DNA of 8,483 bases from an uncultured Bacteroidales bacterium. GTDB lineage: Bacteria; Bacteroidota; Bacteroidia; Bacteroidales; Paludibacteraceae. Shown here one piece after another: positions 1-5,594 of the stretch. Where the stretch lies: contig CALDPN010000120.1 in NCBI GenBank assembly GCA_937911235.1, positions 1 to 8,483 on the forward strand, in the 5' to 3' direction. Both the position numbers and the translations under genes were made by a program. The notes beneath the pieces are model-generated. The model was not told where the DNA came from and ran no database searches. It saw only the letters and a program-made list of their open reading frames with translations. Position 1 is the stretch's first letter, and each line of letters begins with the position of its first letter.

Positions 1-22
1 ACGAGAAAAATTCTCTCCCACC
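1..22 (-). promoter_or_regulatory. Partial L1-binding operator in the rplK-rplA spacer
   Basis: Six bases after the rplK stop codon the minus strand reads GGTGGGAG, followed by a small hairpin (GAGAA at 15-11, loop TTT, TTCTC at 7-3) and then GT at the window edge. From memory, the rplK-rplA spacers of many bacteria carry a GTGGGAG, short hairpin, CGTTA..ACCAC arrangement that mimics the 23S rRNA site for ribosomal protein L1 and lets L1 repress its own operon. The visible half fits that pattern. The closing CCAC strand and rplA itself would lie beyond base 1, so the call is partial and rests on one half of the element. Confidence 0.5.
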
Positions 23-28
23 TAAAAA

Positions 29-460
29 TTAATCTTCTACAGTAATACCCATACTGCGAGCAGTTCCTGCTATCATGCTCATGCATGCTTCTAAAGATGC
101 AGCGTTAGTGTCAACCATCTTAATCTTTGCGATTTCTTCAACTTGTGCTTTCGTAAGTTTTGCAACTTTCGTTTTGTTAGGACAAGCACTTGCTTTTTCT
201 AAACCACACGCTTTTTTGATAAGTTCTGGTGCTGGTGGTGTTTTAAGAATAAATGTGAATGAACGGTCCTGATAAATCGTAATAACTACAGGAATAACGT
301 ATCCCATTTTGTCTTGAGTTTTAGCGTTAAACTCTTTTGTAAATCCGGGAAGGTTAATACCGTAAGGTCCAAGTGCTGGTCCGATTGGTGGAGCTGGATT
401 TGCTTTTCCTGCTTCGCATTGTACTTTAACACTTGCTAATACTTTTTTTTCTGCTGCCAT
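29..460 (-). CDS. rplK: 50S ribosomal protein L11
   Basis: L11 is the protein of the ribosomal GTPase-associated centre; it binds the 23S rRNA thiostrepton loop and helps factor binding and the stringent response. The 143-residue product has the family's usual length. It shows the proline-rich N-terminal signature AGKANPAPPIGPALGPYGIN (about residues 17-36), the NAKTQ segment, and a C-terminal RNA-binding domain ending in the GTARSMGI motif (about 132-139). The ATG at 460 is chosen because AAAGGAG sits nine bases upstream. A TTG nine bases further upstream is in frame but directly abuts that ribosome-binding site, leaving no spacing. Cysteines near residues 14, 85 and 92 are a little unusual for L11 but do not touch the core motifs. 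It is preceded by a NusG tail remnant instead of a complete nusG, so its normal promoter context is altered. The next gene is expected to be rplA, outside the window. Confidence 0.97.
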   Translation of the reverse strand: MAAEKKVLASVKVQCEAGKANPAPPIGPALGPYGINLPGFTKEFNAKTQDKMGYVIPVVITIYQDRSFTFILKTPPAPELIKKACGLEKASACPNKTKVAKLTKAQVEEIAKIKMVDTNAASLEACMSMIAGTARSMGITVED

Positions 461-478
461 TTTAGTCAACTCCTTTCA

Positions 479-568
479 TTAGATTTTTTGTATTTGTGTA
501 AATTCAAGTTCTGCAGGTGTTTCCCTACCGAACATTGATACTAATACTCTTACTTTTTTCTTTTCCAT
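479..568 (-). pseudogene. nusG: NusG C-terminal (KOW domain) remnant
   Basis: Reading the minus strand from an ATG at 568 gives 29 residues, including KVRVLVSMFGRETPAELEF and ending TQIQKI before TAA. This matches the last strand of the NusG KOW domain, whose family pattern is K-x-V-x-V-x-FGR-x-TP-x-EL-x-F-x-Q. It lies exactly where nusG belongs, 18 bases upstream of rplK. NusG is normally about 180 residues, so the whole NGN domain and most of KOW are missing. The reading frame stays open upstream into the 3' end of the acyltransferase gene, but that part (ENKLKHNN before the ATG) does not look like NusG, so homology ends around base 560. Nothing functional is expected from the peptide beyond possible translational coupling to rplK. 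Because NusG is generally essential, a complete copy should exist elsewhere if the junction is real. Alternatively the contig is misjoined here. Confidence 0.85.
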
Positions 569-584
569 ATTGTTGTGTTTTAAT

Positions 585-1202
585 TTATTTTCCAAAAATC
601 TTTTTCCAAAAACTTTTTTTCTCATCGCTTTTTAGTTCACGTTTCGCTGCGTCGGTGCACATTTTTTGTTTAGGGTCGAAAAGCATACCTGTGCAAATGC
701 AATAACGGCGTCCTGTGCGTTGAAGTACGTCATAGTTTACACAACCCTTACAACCTTTCCAGAAATCTTCGTCGTCTGTTAGGTCTGCAAAAGTAACAGG
801 AAGGTAACCAAGTGCAGTGTTTAGTTTCATTACTGCAGCACCAGAAGTTAAACTAAAGATTTTAGCCTCTGGCCAACGTTCTCTAGCAAGTGAGAATGTT
901 TTATGTTTGATGCGTCGTGCAAGACCAAGTCCTCTAAATTTTTCTGGTACAATTAGTCCAGATGTGGTCACATATTTCTTGTTGCCCCATGTTTCGATAT
1001 AGCTAAAACCCGCGAATTCATCGCCAAAAAGTGCAATTACAGCCTTGCCTTCTAAAATCTTTTTCTTTACATATTCAGGGTCACGTTTAGCAATGCCAGT
1101 ACCACGTACTTTAGCTGCCGCCTCAATGGTAGACAAAATAGTGTCAACGTAGCCAATGTGGCTCTCGTCTGCGACAATAATTTTAACGTCTTCCGCTTTC
1201 AT
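585..1202 (-). CDS. GNAT acyltransferase of the arginine cluster (probable N-acylglutamate synthase)
   Basis: This 205-residue protein has a GNAT fold: beta-strand SGLIVPEKF followed by the acetyl-CoA pyrophosphate loop RGLGLA (residues 90-95), then the conserved VMKLNTALGYLPVTF strand (124-138). It closely resembles, from memory, the acyltransferase that follows argR in Bacteroides arginine clusters. That enzyme is thought to acylate glutamate in the first step of arginine synthesis; Bacteroides uses succinylated rather than acetylated intermediates. Unlike ordinary GNATs it carries a cysteine cluster, C151-x2-C154 and C168-x-C170 with a further C182, which could bind a metal or be redox-active. 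The gene starts three bases after the argR stop, so the two are certainly co-transcribed. The ATG at 1202 fits this spacing. The usual downstream argG/argC/argD genes are absent; a nusG remnant and rplK follow instead. The family is firm. The substrate is inferred from neighbourhood and similarity. Confidence 0.8.
   Translation of the reverse strand: MKAEDVKIIVADESHIGYVDTILSTIEAAAKVRGTGIAKRDPEYVKKKILEGKAVIALFGDEFAGFSYIETWGNKKYVTTSGLIVPEKFRGLGLARRIKHKTFSLARERWPEAKIFSLTSGAAVMKLNTALGYLPVTFADLTDDEDFWKGCKGCVNYDVLQRTGRRYCICTGMLFDPKQKMCTDAAKRELKSDEKKSFWKKIFGK
588..612. repeat. 11-bp direct repeat at the end of the acyltransferase gene
   Basis: The plus strand has TTTTCCAAAAA at 588-598 and again at 602-612, a 14-bp period. 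Both copies lie in the codons for the C-terminal residues FWKKIFGK, but in different reading frames, so the repetition is not a protein repeat. It lies within 30 bases of the point where arginine-cluster sequence gives way to ribosomal-operon sequence. Confidence 0.6.
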
Positions 1203-1205
1203 CGT

Positions 1206-1658
1206 TTAAAAATTTTCAATAACGTTAGATAAAATTTTTGTTATCTCATTGCGAGAAAAACCCTCGCGTGGTATAATTAATATGGTGTCGTCGCCTGCAA
1301 TTGTGCCCAAGATAGCATTAGAAGCTCTACTATCTATCTCTGCAGCAATGCCGCCTGCGTAACCTACTTTAGTTTTAAGCACAGCAAGATGACCAGAAAA
1401 CTCCAACGAATTGGTACCTATAATCTTGCTTTCGCCCTTTCTTATCACCATAGGATTTGGGTTTATGCTATAGCAATAGTCGCCATCTTCGGTAGGTGCT
1501 TTTGTTATTTTAAGGCGTTTAAGGTCTCTAGAAAGTGTAGCTTGTGTAAGTTCAAAACCCCTCTCTCTCAATATTTTAAGCAAATCGTCCTGATTACAGA
1601 TAACATTTTCTGCAACCACTTCTTTTATCACTTTTAGTCTGTCTGCTTTAATTTTCAT
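1206..1658 (-). CDS. argR: Arginine repressor ArgR
   Basis: ArgR is the hexameric, arginine-sensing transcription regulator of arginine metabolism. The 150-residue product is of standard length. The N-terminal winged helix-turn-helix (about 1-70) carries the recognition segment TQATLSRDLKRL (38-49). The C-terminal oligomerisation domain (about 80-150) carries GTIAGDDTI (118-126), whose Asp123-Asp124 pair is the arginine-contacting motif of the family. The ATG at 1658 is chosen because it gives the canonical start MKIKADRL. The open frame extends 40 codons further upstream, but that stretch is AT-rich intergenic DNA containing operator-like palindromes and has no ArgR similarity. The gene is the first of a two-gene run with the acyltransferase (3-bp gap) and is divergent from an amino-acid transporter. 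Palindromes of ARG-box geometry just upstream suggest autoregulation. Confidence 0.95.
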   Translation of the reverse strand: MKIKADRLKVIKEVVAENVICNQDDLLKILRERGFELTQATLSRDLKRLKITKAPTEDGDYCYSINPNPMVIRKGESKIIGTNSLEFSGHLAVLKTKVGYAGGIAAEIDSRASNAILGTIAGDDTILIIPREGFSRNEITKILSNVIENF

Positions 1659-1671
1659 AGTGCATAATGAA

Positions 1672-1683
1672 TGAATATATTCA
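1672..1683. promoter_or_regulatory. TGAATATATTCA palindrome, possible weak ARG box
   Basis: A perfect 12-bp palindrome built from the classical ARG half-sites TGAAT and ATTCA lies 14 bases upstream of the argR start. The half-sites are separated by two bases rather than the standard four, which weakens the call. Its centre is exactly 21 bp from the centre of the next palindrome (1690-1707), the spacing seen between paired ARG boxes in Escherichia coli. Confidence 0.35.
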
Positions 1684-1689
1684 AAATAT

Positions 1690-1707
1690 TTTGCAAAAAT
1701 ATGCAAA
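1690..1707 (-). promoter_or_regulatory. ARG-box-like operator overlapping an argR -7 element
   Basis: The plus strand reads TTTGCAAAAATATGCAAA, with perfect 6-bp inverted arms (TTTGCA/TGCAAA) around a 6-bp AT core. This is the 18-bp ARG-box layout, with half-sites five bases long and four apart. On the minus strand the same bases contain TATTTTTG (1701-1694), a full match to the Bacteroidota -7 consensus TAnnTTTG, 35 bases upstream of the argR start. An operator laid over the promoter would give simple arginine-dependent autorepression. I did not find a convincing -33 TTG at the expected distance. Confidence 0.45.
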
Positions 1708-1741
1708 AAACTTGAATAAATCGCATTTTTATACAAGAAAT

Positions 1742-1759
1742 TATGCAATTTTATGCATA
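1742..1759. promoter_or_regulatory. ARG-box-like palindrome, distal
   Basis: TATGCAATTTTATGCATA has perfect 6-bp inverted arms (TATGCA/TGCATA) around a 6-bp AT core, the same 14-bp TGCA-N6-TGCA skeleton as the palindrome at 1690-1707. It lies 52 bp from that site, centre to centre, and could serve argR, the divergent transporter gene, or both. The assignment to ArgR rests on position and geometry only. Confidence 0.45.
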
Positions 1760-1809
1760 AAACTTGAAAATTTAACACAAAAATTGTAAGCCTATTTAAA
1801 AAAGGACTG

Positions 1810-1817
1810 CAAAGGTA
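1810..1817 (-). promoter_or_regulatory. Candidate -7 promoter element, argR direction
   Basis: The minus strand reads GTACCTTTGCAG, containing TACCTTTG, a perfect TAnnTTTG match with the GC that commonly follows it in Bacteroidota promoters. A start here would give a leader of about 145 bases containing the palindromes at 1742-1759, 1690-1707 and 1672-1683. It sits inside an AAAAAAGGA/TCCTTTTTT inverted repeat (1798-1806 with 1819-1827). No clear -33 TTG was found at the expected spacing. Confidence 0.4.
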
Positions 1818-1883
1818 CTCCTTTTTTCTTATTTATTCATAAGTTTCTGCAAACTAAGAAACCTAATAATCAACTTTTTTTAT

Positions 1884-1891
1884 TATATTTG
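1884..1891 (+). promoter_or_regulatory. Candidate -7 promoter element for the transporter gene
   Basis: TATATTTG, followed by CC, matches the Bacteroidota -7 consensus TAnnTTTG and lies 27 bases before the transporter ATG, giving a short leader. A perfect palindrome AATATC-A-GATATT (1906-1918) directly abuts the start codon. The -33 element is not recognisable. Confidence 0.45.
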
Positions 1892-1918
1892 CCGATTATT
1901 GATTAAATATCAGATATT

Positions 1919-3259
1919 ATGTCAGAAAATAGAAACGGATTTACATCCAAATTAGGAGTTATTTTAGCTACAGTAGGTACTGCTGTAGGTTTAGGAAATA
2001 TATGGCGCTTCCCATTTATCTTGGGTAACAACGGCGGTGGAGCTTTCCTTTTAATTTACTTCTTCTGTTTAATATTATTAGGTCTTCCTGTGGTGCTAGC
2101 GGAGTTTACAGTGGGCAGACGTGCACAAGCAAACGCTGTGCAAGCATACAAAAAATTCACAAACAATAAATTTTGGAACAAGATAGGCTACCTAGGAGTA
2201 TTGGCAGGTTTCCTTATTATGGGATACTACTCTGTTGTGCTAGGTTGGACTGCTGAATATCTTTTTCAAGCCATTGTAGGCAATCTTCAAGGACATTCGC
2301 CAGAGGCATATCAACAAATGTTTGCCGACCTTTCTGGTGGTACTGTATATCCAATTTTGCTTGTGGTAGTCGTTATGGCAGTTACTTGCTTTATTATTAG
2401 CCGTGGCGTACAATCTGGTATCGAAGGCGTTTCGCGCTATCTTATGCCACTGCTTTTCTTACTAATGCTTGGCTTAGTTGGTTATTCCCTAACACTAGAT
2501 GGAGCTAGCGCAGGTCTTGAATTCCTATTCTACCCAGACTTCTCAGAAGTCACTACAAGAACAATTCTAGACGCTATGGGTCAATGTTTCTTCTCATTAA
2601 GTTTAGGTATGGGTTGCTTAACCACATACGCTTCATACTTTAAAAAAGACGTAAACTTACCAAAAACAGCTGTTCAAATTATTACCATCGACACACTTGT
2701 AGCAGTGCTTGCAGGTTTAATGATATTCCCAGCAGTGTTCTCATTTGGTCTAGAACCATCACAAGGCGCAGGTCTTGTATATGTGGTGCTTCCAAACGTG
2801 TTCCAACAAATGGTAGGTGGTCAAGTATTTGCAATTATGTTCTATGCACTACTATTCATTGCAGCGCTTACATCTATGATTTCACTGCTAGAAGTAGTAA
2901 CAGCATACGTACACGAAACATTTAAACTAAATCGTACACTTTCAGCCGTTATTATTACAATCCTTGTAATCTTTATGGCAGTGTTTGCTTCACTTTCTTG
3001 CGGAGCAATGCCAGAACTTGCACTATTTGGTAAGAGCGTATTTGATATCTTCGACTATGTATCAGCAGTAATCCTACTTCCACTAGGTGGTATGGCAATC
3101 TCAATTTATGCAGGTTGGATTATCGACGAAAAAATCCTTTACTTAGAATTTGCAAGAAACAACAAATATGCAATGTGGCTGTTTAAAGCATACGCATTTG
3201 CGCTTCGTTACATTGCACCAGTTTGTATCTTAGTAGTATTTATAGGATCATTTATCTAA
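1919..3259 (+). CDS. Sodium-dependent amino-acid transporter, NSS/SNF family
   Basis: A 446-residue inner-membrane symporter of the neurotransmitter:sodium symporter (LeuT-fold) family, with about 11 hydrophobic helices as in MhsT-type bacterial members. Helix 1 has AVGLGNIWRFP (22-32), including the unwound substrate/sodium segment, with Asn27 at the LeuT Na1 position. Helix 6 has FFSLSLGMG (224-232) followed by TTYASYFKKD. Helix 8 has LTS (317-319), the Thr-Ser pair of the Na2 site. Asp258 near the start of helix 7 may be the acidic residue that replaces chloride in chloride-independent bacterial members; this alignment is by eye. The substrate is probably a neutral or aromatic amino acid, but it cannot be read from sequence alone. 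The gene is divergent from argR and 43 bp ahead of a helix-hairpin-helix gene with no promoter visible between them. Whether the palindromes in the shared intergenic region place it under ArgR is open. Confidence 0.9.
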   Translation: MSENRNGFTSKLGVILATVGTAVGLGNIWRFPFILGNNGGGAFLLIYFFCLILLGLPVVLAEFTVGRRAQANAVQAYKKFTNNKFWNKIGYLGVLAGFLIMGYYSVVLGWTAEYLFQAIVGNLQGHSPEAYQQMFADLSGGTVYPILLVVVVMAVTCFIISRGVQSGIEGVSRYLMPLLFLLMLGLVGYSLTLDGASAGLEFLFYPDFSEVTTRTILDAMGQCFFSLSLGMGCLTTYASYFKKDVNLPKTAVQIITIDTLVAVLAGLMIFPAVFSFGLEPSQGAGLVYVVLPNVFQQMVGGQVFAIMFYALLFIAALTSMISLLEVVTAYVHETFKLNRTLSAVIITILVIFMAVFASLSCGAMPELALFGKSVFDIFDYVSAVILLPLGGMAISIYAGWIIDEKILYLEFARNNKYAMWLFKAYAFALRYIAPVCILVVFIGSFI

Positions 3260-3302
3260 AACAAACAATAATTTATTAACCATCACTTAAAACCTTTTTC
3301 TT

Positions 3303-3980
3303 ATGAATTGGAAGGCTTATTTCTTCTTTACAAAAGGAGAGAGAAGAGGTGTAATAGCACTTCTTCTTATTGCATCATTATTTTTACTTATTAGAGTATT
3401 ACTTGCAAACAGATATGGAGGTTCCTCTGCAGAAAATGTGGGGGAACCTTTTGTTTCGTCTGTAGATGAGAGCGGGGGTCGGACCAATCGGTCCCTGAGC
3501 CTGTCGAAGGGCCCAAACAACCCAAACAGTTTTAAGCACAGCACCCGCACCTCTAGGCGTTCCGCCAAAACAGACGAAAAGGTAGAACTAAACTCAGCCG
3601 ATACCACACGATTGAAACAATTACGTGGCATAGGAAGTGGCTACGCCAAAATGATAGTGTCTTATAGAGAAAAACTAGGTGGATTTTACAAAGCGGAGCA
3701 ACTGCTAGAGGTGTATAAATTTTCCGATGAAACCTACCAAAAAATAAAACATCAACTACAGGTAGATACTACTTTAATAAGAAAAATAAAAGTGAATACA
3801 GCCACCGTAAAAGAGCTTAAAGCGCATCCATATATTTCATATTATCAGGCACTCTCTATAGTGGAAAACAGAGAACTCCAAGTGGAAATGAGATACAACT
3901 GCCTATACGATATGGTAGTGGACGAAGACCTTAAAGAAGAAGATATACTCAAGGTGGCACCATACTTTAGCTTTGAATAA
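3303..3980 (+). CDS. Membrane-anchored helix-hairpin-helix protein (ComEA-like)
   Basis: The 225-residue product begins with a short cytoplasmic stretch (YFFFTKGERRG) and one transmembrane helix (about 16-35). A low-complexity linker (about 38-93) follows, then two helix-hairpin-helix units. The first covers about 94-153, with VELNSAD and LRGIGSGYAKMIVSYREK as the DNA-backbone-binding hairpin. The second, more divergent, covers about 162-220 (KVNTATVKELKAHPYISYYQA). This layout is common in Bacteroidota and resembles ComEA, the periplasmic DNA receptor of natural transformation, but the second hairpin lacks the glycines of a typical GIG loop. A role in DNA uptake or repair is inference. The linker residues SLSLSKG (64-70) are encoded by a palindromic repeat, so part of the linker appears to be inserted sequence. 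It is probably co-transcribed with the transporter upstream and converges on the OmpA-family gene, with 13 bp between stops. Confidence 0.82.
   Translation: MNWKAYFFFTKGERRGVIALLLIASLFLLIRVLLANRYGGSSAENVGEPFVSSVDESGGRTNRSLSLSKGPNNPNSFKHSTRTSRRSAKTDEKVELNSADTTRLKQLRGIGSGYAKMIVSYREKLGGFYKAEQLLEVYKFSDETYQKIKHQLQVDTTLIRKIKVNTATVKELKAHPYISYYQALSIVENRELQVEMRYNCLYDMVVDEDLKEEDILKVAPYFSFE
3419..3449. repeat. 7-bp inverted repeat in the HhH linker coding region
   Basis: AGGTTCC (3419-3425) and GGAACCT (3443-3449) are perfect inverted arms around a 17-base loop. They encode the start of the linker between the membrane helix and the DNA-binding part, immediately before the palindromic element at 3481-3514. 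Confidence 0.5.
3481..3514. repeat. Palindromic repeat element embedded in frame in a coding sequence
   Basis: The core CCCTGAGCCTGTCGAAGGG (3493-3511) forms a hairpin: CCCT pairs with AGGG, then tandem G-A/A-G mismatches, then a G-C pair closing the loop. It is GC-rich against AT-rich surroundings. I recall this core (in the other orientation CCCTTCGACAGGCTCAGGG) as a short palindrome dispersed in many bacterial genomes, including Bacteroidota. It is preceded by a second hairpin, GGACC-AATC-GGTCC (3481-3494), which shares bases with the first, so the two are mutually exclusive. The reading frame runs straight through and encodes SLSLSKGP. Confidence 0.75.
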
Positions 3981-3993
3981 ATATGGCAAGAGG

Positions 3994-5547
3994 CTACTGC
4001 TCTTTAGAGTAGAACTTAAACTCAATACGGCGGTTTTTACTGCGGTTTTCTTCTGTAGTGTTAGGGAGTAGAGGCTCAGAAGCACCCATCCCTTTGCAAG
4101 TAAATCTATCGGCAGAAATGCCCTTAGAGATAAGATATTCACGCACAGAAATAGCCCGTTTCATCGATAAATCTTTATTGTACTCAGCATTGCCAATAGA
4201 GTCTGTGTGGCCAATAATTTCTACGTTTAGATTAGAGGCTTCAGTTAAAATTTTGTGTAGTTTATTTAGCTGCGCAAAAGAACTCTCTAGCAGACTACTT
4301 TTGTTGAAGTCGAATAGAATATTGTCTAAAGAAATACTTGTGCCGTCTGATATTTTTGAGAATTGCAAAGCACCTTCTTCTTTTATAAAGATTGTAGGCA
4401 GTGGTCTTAATTCGCGTGGCACGGTTACCTCGTAGATTACCATATTGTTGCGAGGTAGGTTGTCTTTGTGAGCAGAAATATAACCCTTGTCGCCTGCAAG
4501 GTTTGTGCAAAAACCAAAATTGTCTCGTGTGTTGTTTAGGGGATAACCCATGTTTTGTGGTTTGCGCCAAACGCTAGTGGAGTCTTTTCTACTATAAAAC
4601 ACGTCTAGTCCGCCCATGCTCTCGTGTCCGTCAGATGAGAAGTAAAGAGTAACTCCGTCAGGATGTATAAAAGGCGCGGTTTCATCGTAAATTGTGTTGA
4701 TTGTGTCGCCCAAGTTTTTTACGTTGTAAAACTCTAGAAAACCATTTGCAAGAACGCCAATTTCTGCCGAAAATATGTCTTTTCCGCCTTTGTTTGGTTT
4801 CTGATTGCTTGAAAAATACAGGGTGCTAAAGTCTGCGCTTACGCTTGGTGTGCTTTCCCAACCACGAGTGTTTATCACCTTGCCTGCGTTTATTGGTCGC
4901 GACCAAGATTTACCCATTTTCATGCAATAGTAAATATCGCAACTTCCATATCCGTCTCTTTGGTTGCAACGCACTAGAAACATATACTTTCCATCGGCAG
5001 AAAAACTCTGAGAACCTTCGTTGTCGTTGGTGTTTAGAGGAGCTGGAAGAGGTTTTGCAATACTCCAATTACCTTCCTTGAGTGGTAGGCTATAATAAAT
5101 ATCCTCTTGTTGATTATTTACTACTACTGTGGTGAAAAATATGTCTTCGGTAGGGGTGAGAGTAGGCCAAATATTGTTGTGAGCAGTGTTTAGGCTGTCG
5201 CCCATATATCTTAACTGGTATGGAAATGGATTTCTTGTAAGGCTGTCTGCCATAATGCAGTTTTTCATTAGGCGCACCACATCTCTGCTAGGAGAGAGTT
5301 TTGAAAGGGTTTCAATGCCAAGTGCGTAGTCGCCGTTTTGCAGGTAAGCTTCGCCCAATAGGTATGGCCAATGAGGGTTTTTCTTGTCTTTTTTTATCTG
5401 TTTTTTACACAAAGCAATAGCATTGGCGGTCTCACCAATGCTAATGTTATGATAGATATTGTTGTAGATTTCTATTTCATTGTTGGCGTGTAAGCTGAAT
5501 GAAAACAATAAAAGGAATGTTATAACAATAAATTGTATATGTTTCAT
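3994..5547 (-). CDS. Exported TPR/beta-propeller/OmpA-domain protein (PorE-like)
   Basis: The 517-residue protein starts with a type I signal peptide (charged MKH, hydrophobic core, cleavage probably after SLHA at 21). A TPR-like helical region follows (about 27-85; WPYLLGEAYLQNGDYALGIETL). Next are PD40/WD40-like propeller blades (about 125-375), with repeated SADGKYMF, LYFSSN and LYFSSDG strands. An OmpA C-terminal domain closes it (about 406-517: LFDFNKSSL, GHTDSIGNAEYNKDLSMKRA, NRRIEF). Asp449 and Arg464 are the expected peptidoglycan-contacting pair, 15 residues apart as in OmpA. The architecture matches PorE of the type IX secretion system, which anchors that machinery to peptidoglycan, except that the carboxypeptidase-regulatory-like domain normally between propeller and OmpA domain is reduced to some 20 residues. 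There is no lipobox cysteine. It lies 44 bp downstream of plsC with no promoter visible in the gap, so co-transcription is likely. The T9SS role is inference; a generic envelope protein is the alternative. Confidence 0.85.
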   Translation of the reverse strand: MKHIQFIVITFLLLFSFSLHANNEIEIYNNIYHNISIGETANAIALCKKQIKKDKKNPHWPYLLGEAYLQNGDYALGIETLSKLSPSRDVVRLMKNCIMADSLTRNPFPYQLRYMGDSLNTAHNNIWPTLTPTEDIFFTTVVVNNQQEDIYYSLPLKEGNWSIAKPLPAPLNTNDNEGSQSFSADGKYMFLVRCNQRDGYGSCDIYYCMKMGKSWSRPINAGKVINTRGWESTPSVSADFSTLYFSSNQKPNKGGKDIFSAEIGVLANGFLEFYNVKNLGDTINTIYDETAPFIHPDGVTLYFSSDGHESMGGLDVFYSRKDSTSVWRKPQNMGYPLNNTRDNFGFCTNLAGDKGYISAHKDNLPRNNMVIYEVTVPRELRPLPTIFIKEEGALQFSKISDGTSISLDNILFDFNKSSLLESSFAQLNKLHKILTEASNLNVEIIGHTDSIGNAEYNKDLSMKRAISVREYLISKGISADRFTCKGMGASEPLLPNTTEENRSKNRRIEFKFYSKEQ

Positions 5548-5573
5548 TTTATAATTACTCGCTATGTGGGTTA

Positions 5574-5594
5574 ACTCCTCACTCCTAACTCCTA
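5574..5594. repeat. Heptamer tandem repeat over the plsC stop codon
   Basis: The plus strand carries ACTCCTC, ACTCCTA and ACTCCTA in tandem, with partial units on both sides (5571-5573 and 5595-5596). On the minus strand this is GTTAGGA repeated. The TAG stop codon of plsC (5592-5594) is formed by the repeat itself. The purine-rich GGAG units lie more than 20 bases upstream of the next start codon, so they are not its ribosome-binding site. Confidence 0.7.

Noticed and set aside
461..469. Upstream in-frame TTG as start of rplK
   Set aside because: It would directly abut the AAAGGAG ribosome-binding site; the ATG at 460 has correct spacing and gives the usual L11 N-terminus.
517..705. 62-codon plus-strand open frame over the nusG remnant
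   Set aside because: It is antisense to the NusG tail and to the acyltransferase C-terminus, with a low-complexity F/S/L-rich product typical of a chance frame.
1659..1778. Forty-codon N-terminal extension of ArgR
   Set aside because: The extension is AT-rich, lacks ArgR similarity and covers the operator-like palindromes; the start at 1658 gives the canonical protein length.
1798..1827. AAAAAAGGA/TCCTTTTTT inverted repeat as a bidirectional terminator
   Set aside because: It lies between divergent genes, the stem is mostly A-T pairs, and its loop holds a good -7 element; promoter context is more likely.
3317..3631. 104-codon minus-strand open frame with FDRLRDRLVRP
   Set aside because: It is antisense to the HhH gene; the peptide is simply the other-strand reading of the palindromic element.
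3994..4012. CTACT/AGTAG inverted repeat as a terminator between convergent genes
   Set aside because: The stem is short, without GC-rich pairing or a T-run, and lies inside the OmpA-family coding end.
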